From positions 1 to 11,103 of the forward strand of contig JARIHB010000046.1 of assembly GCA_029288515.1 (NCBI GenBank): a stretch of 11,103 nt of DNA. Direction: 5' to 3'. Each line of letters opens with the position of its first letter. The first letter of the stretch is position 1. This DNA is from Candidatus Saccharimonadota bacterium. GTDB lineage: Bacteria; Patescibacteriota; Saccharimonadia; Saccharimonadales; UBA4665. The translations under genes were made by a program, and so were the position numbers. Below the pieces are notes generated by a model, which was not told where the DNA came from, searched no databases, and was given only the letters and a program-made list of their open reading frames with translations. Shown one piece after another: positions 6,613 through 11,103 of this stretch.

Positions 6613-8565
6613 TTAGATTTCGCCGCGCAGGCCGGCCTTCATGCCGCCAACGTATGCCGGCCTCGGTACCGGCTGACCTGCTTTATAGCCCCACGGAGCG
6701 TCATTGCCCAAGCTAAAGCTGCCGTCACTGTTGCGCTCAGACGTCATGTAGAACGGCCCGGTTTCAAGGCCCCAGGTGCTAAAAATCTTGACAGTAGGAG
6801 ATTCCATGATAGCCGCACCGTAGCCGGCAGCAACGATACCCTGGATTTTCTCGCGGTCGGCAGCGAAGTCGTCGCTGATATCAATGCTGAATTCAGTAAT
6901 GTCCGCCTCAAGGCCAGCAGCAGCGAACTCCTTAAAGACAGTCTTTATCTCATCATGGGCGTATGAGGCGTCAAAACGGCCAGTGTCGTCGTTAAAGTAA
7001 TCGGCGATATCGCCACTGTTCTCACCGTCTTCTTTGCCGAGGTCAAGATGTGCCTGCAGACCAACCGCATCAGCCCAGCCATTGGCAGCGATTGGCTTCA
7101 CAATATCAATGAATGCCTGACGGCGTTCTTTATCTGTTTCAAGGCCGTTTTCGTTAATACGCACCCGCTTGGCGCCCGCCTCTTTGGCAGTTTTACATGC
7201 AAACGCAATGTATTCGGTGCTATTGCCGAACGCCTTAAACCAGTCGTGTTCCCGTGGCTTCGTGGCATCATCATCGCCCGTGTCGGCCATTGGCTCGTTC
7301 ACCACATCCCAGGTGTGAACGTCATTTTTGTAGCGGCCCACGAATGCCTTGATATAGTGCTCCATGAAGTTCTGGGCGGCGGCTTTATCACCGCGCTTCG
7401 CGCAGTCACGCAAGAAGTCCTGAGTGGCCTCAGACATAGCTTCGCCGAATATCAATGTATGCATTTCTATGGCCCGGCCGTTACGCTTGGCCAGGTCAAC
7501 AAAAGCGTCTACTTCCTGCCAGTTAAAGTCTTCCGGCTTCAGGTTCCCTTGCTTGTCCGGGCCGCCCGGCAGTACGGCTTGCATCTTGGCGAGCATTTCC
7601 GGCTTTAGGCCACCGACATGTTCCATAAGAGGCGCAGTCGAATCGAGCGATCCAAGGTCGATAGCCGTACCGATAATAAGGTCGTTGCGGCCGTGCGCTC
7701 GTGCAATGCCCTGAAGACCATTCGGAGATACATCCGGCAGCTTGCGCTTGCTGGTATCGTTTACTTCAACCGGGCCATTACCGGTGGCGTAGACGTCCAG
7801 GGTGTCGAGCCGGAAATCACCATCGGCGCCAAACAGCACCTGCTTGGACTTCTTGAACATACTGGTTGTAATAACCTTTTGGGCAGCACCGCTGCCAACA
7901 ATAACCTTGCCCCCTTCCTGACGAACCCAGATGTCGGTATGATCACCACCGGCCTTAGCATCGAGTATAAACGTATCGTCAGGCTGTTCCAGCTTGCCGT
8001 CCCACACATCGATAGTTATACGGCCACCCTGTACGCTCACGCCAATGCCAGGCATATGAAAAAGATCTTCGTCAAGCGTAATGTCAGGCTTGCTATGGAA
8101 GAACAGTGAAGCCTTTTCTGACGTAACGTTACTGATGCGGGCAGCGATGCCAAAGTCGTTGCCGTTAGTGTCAACGCGCGGCCCAGAACGCATAATAGGC
8201 GGGTTGGGTATATAGCCATCGTCGTCGACCTTACGGATAGCAAAGCCGCTCGCCTTAATATCCATGCTGCCATTGGGACCCGGTTTGGCGCCCAACAGAT
8301 ACCAGCTGTCGGTGATGAGTTTTTCGTGCTTGGCACCATTAAACGCTTCAGGCAGGTGCATGTTGGTTGTTTCGGGCAGTGTGATGCCGCCCTGGGTGCC
8401 CCCTTCAAATGTGGGGTGTGCTTCAGGGCCATCGCCTCCCCACCAGCCTTCTATCTTACCCAGCGCGGCCACGCCTAAAGCACCAGCACCCGCCGCTACC
8501 GCAGCTACACCGATAATTACATTACGGCGAGTCGGGTCAAAGTCCTGACGATGTTGTCCTTCCAT
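6613..8565 (-). CDS. Divergent GH10 family glycosidase with N-terminal beta-sandwich and twin-arginine-like leader
   Basis: This is a 650-aa exported paralogue of the neighbouring GH10 enzyme. Residues 12-16 read TRRNV, followed by a hydrophobic Ala/Gly/Val-rich segment (17-36) resembling a Tat signal or a membrane anchor. A beta-rich domain (about 83-265) matches the other enzyme's N-terminal domain in places (SWYLLGAK versus QWAYLPGS; IDVWDGKLEQP versus VRIWDGSSQSP). The GH10 barrel spans about 290-645: acid/base Glu424 in WDVVNEPM, LQAH with His506, nucleophile Glu558 in ADITEFS and Trp598 in STWGLE. The usual ENxMKW is degenerate (EMLAKM, 323-328), losing the substrate-binding Asn and the Trp, so the -2 subsite and specificity probably differ. 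The ATG at 8565 has GAGG about 10 nt upstream. LPETT (63-67) is N-terminal and not a sorting signal. Activity is expected because both glutamates remain; substrate unknown. Confidence 0.9.
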   Translation of the reverse strand: MEGQHRQDFDPTRRNVIIGVAAVAAGAGALGVAALGKIEGWWGGDGPEAHPTFEGGTQGGITLPETTNMHLPEAFNGAKHEKLITDSWYLLGAKPGPNGSMDIKASGFAIRKVDDDGYIPNPPIMRSGPRVDTNGNDFGIAARISNVTSEKASLFFHSKPDITLDEDLFHMPGIGVSVQGGRITIDVWDGKLEQPDDTFILDAKAGGDHTDIWVRQEGGKVIVGSGAAQKVITTSMFKKSKQVLFGADGDFRLDTLDVYATGNGPVEVNDTSKRKLPDVSPNGLQGIARAHGRNDLIIGTAIDLGSLDSTAPLMEHVGGLKPEMLAKMQAVLPGGPDKQGNLKPEDFNWQEVDAFVDLAKRNGRAIEMHTLIFGEAMSEATQDFLRDCAKRGDKAAAQNFMEHYIKAFVGRYKNDVHTWDVVNEPMADTGDDDATKPREHDWFKAFGNSTEYIAFACKTAKEAGAKRVRINENGLETDKERRQAFIDIVKPIAANGWADAVGLQAHLDLGKEDGENSGDIADYFNDDTGRFDASYAHDEIKTVFKEFAAAGLEADITEFSIDISDDFAADREKIQGIVAAGYGAAIMESPTVKIFSTWGLETGPFYMTSERNSDGSFSLGNDAPWGYKAGQPVPRPAYVGGMKAGLRGEI

Positions 8566-8599
8566 GTTATTTGTGCCTCATTAATTACTCAAATTTAAT

Positions 8600-8628
8600 A
8601 TTATAATATATTTGCTACTCTTAAGCAA
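8600..8628 (-). promoter_or_regulatory. Promoter of the second GH10 gene, with overlapping inverted repeat
   Basis: On the minus strand TTGCTT (8628-8623) and a consensus TATAAT (8605-8600) are 17 bp apart, predicting a start near 8593 and a leader of about 28 nt. An inverted repeat TTGCT-N7-AGCAA (8612-8628) covers the -35 box and the spacer, which would suit a repressor site. The same TTGCTT hexamer serves as -35 for murA. Confidence 0.6.
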
Positions 8629-8671
8629 TTCTCTCCTACGTACACATGGGCACAGGCCATCTATAAGATAG

Positions 8672-8703
8672 CTTATTGCGAGCGATAAGGATAAGCGTAC
8701 ATT
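8672..8703 (+). promoter_or_regulatory. Weak promoter and near-perfect dyad before the small secreted protein
   Basis: CTTATTGC-GA-GCGATAAG (8672-8689) is an 18-bp dyad with one mismatched pair. It overlaps a possible -35 TTGCGA (8676-8681), which is followed after 16 bp by TACATT (8698-8703). A direct repeat GATAAG-GATAAG (8684-8695) overlaps the right half. The promoter boxes are weak; the dyad is the better-supported element. Confidence 0.3.
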
Positions 8704-8737
8704 AGGATATGCTACACATTAACTAAAGGGAGGGCCT

Positions 8738-9112
8738 ATGAAAAAGATTTTAATTACAGCGGCGACCACTGTATTCACCATTGCTCCGGCTGCTGCGGCA
8801 CACGCCAGCACTGGAAGCGACAGCTATGGAGGTAACGGTACGAATACCACTATTGCAGCAACCGAAAACCAAGGATATTCCACGGCCAGTAGCACTAATA
8901 GCGGGGCTAACGCATCGGTAGCGCAGTACAGTAACAAGATGGTCAGCTACGAGGCGTTGTACTACGTAAAATACGACGCCAGTGAAACAAACTACCTAGC
9001 CGCCGATTGGAGCGAGTGGAACAAAACCAACGACAACGCACATGCGTTCGACAACACAACGGCCTACTTCCGCACTATGATGGGCGGTGGTAATTGGGGT
9101 CACCAAGAATAA
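8738..9112 (+). CDS. Small secreted protein of unknown function
   Basis: I do not recognise this 124-aa protein. It has a clear Sec signal peptide: MKK, a hydrophobic core, and a probable signal-peptidase cut after AHA (about residue 23). The mature part is about 100 residues without cysteine. Its first half (about 24-65) is rich in Ser, Thr, Gly, Asn and Ala and looks disordered or linker-like. The second half (about 68-120) is rich in Tyr, Trp and acidic residues (EALYYVKYDASETNYLAADW) and may be a compact fold or a carbohydrate-contacting surface. GGGAGG stands about 5 nt before the ATG, and an intrinsic terminator follows 20 bp after the stop, so it is a single-gene unit. It sits between exported polysaccharide enzymes, which suggests an extracellular partner, but that is only context. 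Confidence 0.8.
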   Translation: MKKILITAATTVFTIAPAAAAHASTGSDSYGGNGTNTTIAATENQGYSTASSTNSGANASVAQYSNKMVSYEALYYVKYDASETNYLAADWSEWNKTNDNAHAFDNTTAYFRTMMGGGNWGHQE

Positions 9113-9131
9113 TCCGCTGTATTCTTATCCC

Positions 9132-9165
9132 AAGAGCGACAGGCGCACCTGCCGCTCTTTTTCTT
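9132..9165 (+). terminator. Intrinsic terminator after the small secreted protein
   Basis: AAGAGCG (9132-9138) pairs with CGCTCTT (9153-9159). The stem continues inward past one A/C mismatch with CAGG (9140-9143) against CCTG (9148-9151) around a CGCA loop. A T-rich run (TTTTTCTT, overlapping the stem end) follows. It lies 20 bp downstream of the stop codon at 9110-9112. Confidence 0.85.
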
Positions 9166-9203
9166 AAGATTTGCGTCAGAAATAGTATTTAATTGCATAA
9201 TGC

Positions 9204-9233
9204 TTGTGTAATAACGTAAATATGTGATATAAT
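9204..9233 (+). promoter_or_regulatory. Promoter of the polysaccharide deacetylase gene
   Basis: A consensus TATAAT (9228-9233) with the extended -10 TGA (9225-9227) lies 18 bp after a weak TTGTGT (9204-9209). Transcription should start near 9240, leaving a leader of about 63 nt. Confidence 0.6.
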
Positions 9234-9240
9234 ACGCTCA

Positions 9241-9302
9241 ATTAAGAGGAGGTGGGTGCGTAGTTCTGTGGTACTGCGCAGTCCTTCTCGTAAGGAGTGA
9301 GC
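9241..9302 (+). promoter_or_regulatory. Deacetylase 5' leader with hairpin and possible 14-codon leader peptide
   Basis: The leader carries two Shine-Dalgarno-like sites: GAGGAGG (9246-9252) and AAGGAG (9292-9297). The second serves the deacetylase ATG at 9303 with 5-nt spacing. The first precedes a GTG (9256) that opens a 14-codon frame ending in TGA at 9298-9300, two bases before the ATG. TGCGTAGT (9257-9264) pairs with ACTGCGCA (9273-9280), one pair a G-T wobble, around an 8-nt loop. Translational coupling or attenuation is possible; chance is not excluded. Confidence 0.3.
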
Positions 9303-11103
9303 ATGCGATTACTACAAACTATTAAAACGATTGCCAAGGCCAGCCTATTGGCTGTGCCGGCATGTATTATGGTGGCAGTTGCACCGGTATCGGCTGCCGT
9401 TAACAACCCGACCCCAACTGCAAAAGTATCATTTACATTTGATGACGGACTAGCCAGCGTGTACAGCCAGGCTATGCCTACCCTGGCCCAATACGGTTTG
9501 ACCGGCACGAGTTACATCATCACTAACTGTGTTGGTATGACTACAACGCCCAACACCTGCGCTGCCGATAAAACCAAGACGTATATGACCTGGCAGCAGA
9601 TACAAGATTTGCAGAACACCCAAGGCTGGGAAATCGGCTCACACACTACAAGCCACCCGCAGCTCGCTACTGACGGCCTTACCAAAGCTCAGATCGACAA
9701 CCAGCTCGCCAACAGCAAGAGCGCTCTGGCCAGCCATGGCATTAACGCCACCGACTTTGCCACTCCGTACGGTGACTACAACAACACCGTCCTGGCTGAA
9801 ATTGCCAAGTACTACGAATCGCATCGCGGCTTTTGGGACGTGGATAACAATGTCTGGCCATACAACGATCTGCTATTGAACGACCTGCAGGTCCAAGAAG
9901 GCGTAACAGTTGCTCAGGTGGAGGCCAAAATTGACGCTGCTATCGCCAGCAACAACTGGTTGGTGCTGACCTTCCATGACATCACCCCCACACCAAAGAC
10001 AGGTGCCGACGAATACGACTACAAGCCAACCGAACTTGCCCAGATCGCTGCCTATGTAAAAGCCAAGCAGGATGCCGGCCTCATTAAGTCGGTACACCAT
10101 CACGATGGCCTTGTTACCAGCGACAGCAACCTGCTAACAAATGGTGGTTTTGCCAGCGGTATTACCAACGGCTGGGCCACTGACGACGCTACGGTCTTTA
10201 AGGCGGATACCGCCACAAACGGTGCATACCCGGAACCAACCAACGCCGTCTCGATTACTGCCGGTGCTGCCGAAAAGCATCTCTTTTCACCGCAGGTAAG
10301 CGTTGACAGCTCACAAACGTACATGATTAAAAGCTTCTTGAATCTTACTGCTCGCACCACCGGCGAAATGGGATACTACATCGACGAATACGACGCTGGC
10401 GGCAACTGGATCAGCGGCCAGTGGATACTTGCTAAGGCAACGCCTACGGTGCAGAATGTCAATTTCACCTATACTCCTACGTCAAGCAGTGTCAAGAAGG
10501 CTGCCCTGCAGGTATACGTCAATGGCAACTCCGGCATTACCGGCTACATCGACCAGTTCCAATGGTTTTCATTGAACCCACCGGCAACATTGCCACCCAC
10601 CACTAATAATCTGCTCACAAACAGTACCTTCGATAATGGCATCAGCAGCGGCTGGACCACCGACAATCCGGCAGTCTTCACCGCCGACAGCGACAACCAT
10701 GGCAGTACCACCGACCCAGCTAAATCTATTAAGCTCGCGAGCAGCGCTACCACCGGTCATCTATTCGCTCCAAAGGTAGACGTCAAGAATGCCACTACCT
10801 ACAATGTTAACGCGTTTTTGAACATCGCTACCGTAGCCAACGGTGAATTCGCATTCTATATCGACGAATACGACGCTAACGGTGCCTGGATCAGCGGCCA
10901 GTACGCCTTTGCTAAGCGCACGACTGGCAGCGGCACCATCACCTTCAGCTACAAGCCATCATCTGCGAACGTCAAGAAAGCTGGTTTGCAAGCCATCGTA
11001 ACCGCCAACTCCGGTATTACCGGTTACCTGGATACGGTTGAATTTATGGCCCCTACAGACGAGACTGCTCCACCGCCACCAACCAACTTAGTAACCAATG
11101 GTG
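9303..11103 (+). CDS. Secreted polysaccharide deacetylase (CE4/NodB) with tandem C-terminal binding-module repeats, partial
   Basis: CE4 enzymes remove N- or O-acetyl groups from chitin-like glycans, peptidoglycan or acetylated xylan outside the cell. The frame is open from the ATG at 9303 to the right edge (600 codons). A Sec signal (residues 1-31, cut near VSA) precedes the NodB domain (about 40-270): TFDDG (45-49) with Asp47 and Asp48, metal ligands His114 and His118 in GSHTTSHP, and VLTFHD with His225. The third motif reads ATPYG (153-157) where most members have an Arg before the Pro. Then come two related beta-rich modules of about 150 residues (about 277-425 and 437-583), each opening with LLTN and sharing IDEYDA-(7 residues)-ISGQ, YxP and NSGITGY blocks. 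They are joined by Pro/Thr linkers, and a third opens at 595. They resemble CBM4/9-type modules. With GH10 genes nearby, an acetylated glycan target is likely. Confidence 0.9.
   Translation, partial: MRLLQTIKTIAKASLLAVPACIMVAVAPVSAAVNNPTPTAKVSFTFDDGLASVYSQAMPTLAQYGLTGTSYIITNCVGMTTTPNTCAADKTKTYMTWQQIQDLQNTQGWEIGSHTTSHPQLATDGLTKAQIDNQLANSKSALASHGINATDFATPYGDYNNTVLAEIAKYYESHRGFWDVDNNVWPYNDLLLNDLQVQEGVTVAQVEAKIDAAIASNNWLVLTFHDITPTPKTGADEYDYKPTELAQIAAYVKAKQDAGLIKSVHHHDGLVTSDSNLLTNGGFASGITNGWATDDATVFKADTATNGAYPEPTNAVSITAGAAEKHLFSPQVSVDSSQTYMIKSFLNLTARTTGEMGYYIDEYDAGGNWISGQWILAKATPTVQNVNFTYTPTSSSVKKAALQVYVNGNSGITGYIDQFQWFSLNPPATLPPTTNNLLTNSTFDNGISSGWTTDNPAVFTADSDNHGSTTDPAKSIKLASSATTGHLFAPKVDVKNATTYNVNAFLNIATVANGEFAFYIDEYDANGAWISGQYAFAKRTTGSGTITFSYKPSSANVKKAGLQAIVTANSGITGYLDTVEFMAPTDETAPPPPTNLVTNG
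10131..11103 (+). repeat. Tandem ~480-bp coding repeats (carbohydrate-binding-like modules) in the deacetylase
   Basis: Two full copies (10131-10577 and 10611-11051) and the first bases of a third (from 11085) repeat with a 480-bp period. The nucleotide match is high locally: the stretch beginning TCGACGAATACGACGCT occurs at 10380 and again at 10860, and both are followed by TGGATCAGCGGCCAGT. Elsewhere the copies have drifted, so duplication is fairly old or held together by partial recombination. Confidence 0.85.

Noticed and set aside
8365..8379. LPETT in the second GH10 protein as a sorting signal
   Set aside because: It lies at residues 63-67 near the N-terminus with no following hydrophobic segment and basic tail, so it cannot act as a C-terminal sorting signal.
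1..11103. Recoded TGA (as in some other CPR lineages)
   Set aside because: No complete gene here ends in TGA, which first raised the idea, but none of the long frames contains an in-frame TGA either. If TGA were read as Gly or Trp, many would be expected, so the standard code fits.

Overview
The window (about 50% GC, standard code, no RNA genes or transposase seen) reads like a piece of a Patescibacteria/CPR genome, most likely Saccharibacteria-like. That assignment is an inference from gene style, not a computed placement. It rests on a compact glyA, a MurA carrying an N-terminal HTH domain, a sortase paired with a very small LPxTG-like protein, a membrane GT2 glycosyltransferase, and secreted carbohydrate-active enzymes with short Sec-type N-termini. 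Hydrolytic enzymes and surface-anchoring genes dominate, so this is a cell-envelope and extracellular-polysaccharide region.

Layout, left to right. (1) 1-706, minus: the N-terminal 235 codons of serine hydroxymethyltransferase (glyA), running off the left edge. (2) 707-884: divergent promoter region; a perfect 16-bp dyad overlaps the predicted murA -10. (3) 885-2411, plus: HTH-MurA fusion. (4) 2409-2560: a 152-bp near-palindrome with perfect 30-bp arms. Its outermost bases are the TAG stop codon of murA on one strand and the TAG stop codon of the convergent glycosyltransferase on the other. (5) 4654-2558, minus: an operon of three genes, a 57-aa sortase-substrate-like miniprotein (4654-4481), a sortase (4426-3836) and a processive-type GT2 (3835-2558). 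The sortase stop and GT2 start abut with no gap. (6) 4655-4841: divergent promoter region. (7) 4842-6599 plus and 8565-6613 minus: two diverged GH10 (endo-xylanase family) paralogues with the same two-domain plan, tail to tail and only 13 bp apart. (8) 8566-8737: divergent promoter region. (9) 8738-9112, plus: a small secreted protein of unknown function, followed by a clear intrinsic terminator at 9132-9165. (10) 9303 to the right edge, plus: a secreted polysaccharide deacetylase (CE4/NodB fold) followed by about 160-residue tandem binding-module repeats. The third repeat is cut by the window end.

How the parts may fit together (inference): MurA supplies a peptidoglycan precursor. The sortase operon probably displays or caps something on the envelope, and the GT2 makes or exports a surface glycan. 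The anchored GH10 enzymes and the deacetylase act on polysaccharide outside the cell, either environmental beta-glycan (xylan-like) or the glycan coat of a neighbouring or host cell. The strongest candidates for new biology are the palindrome shared by two stop codons, the miniprotein-sortase-GT2 operon, and the HTH-MurA fusion with an operator-like dyad in its own promoter.
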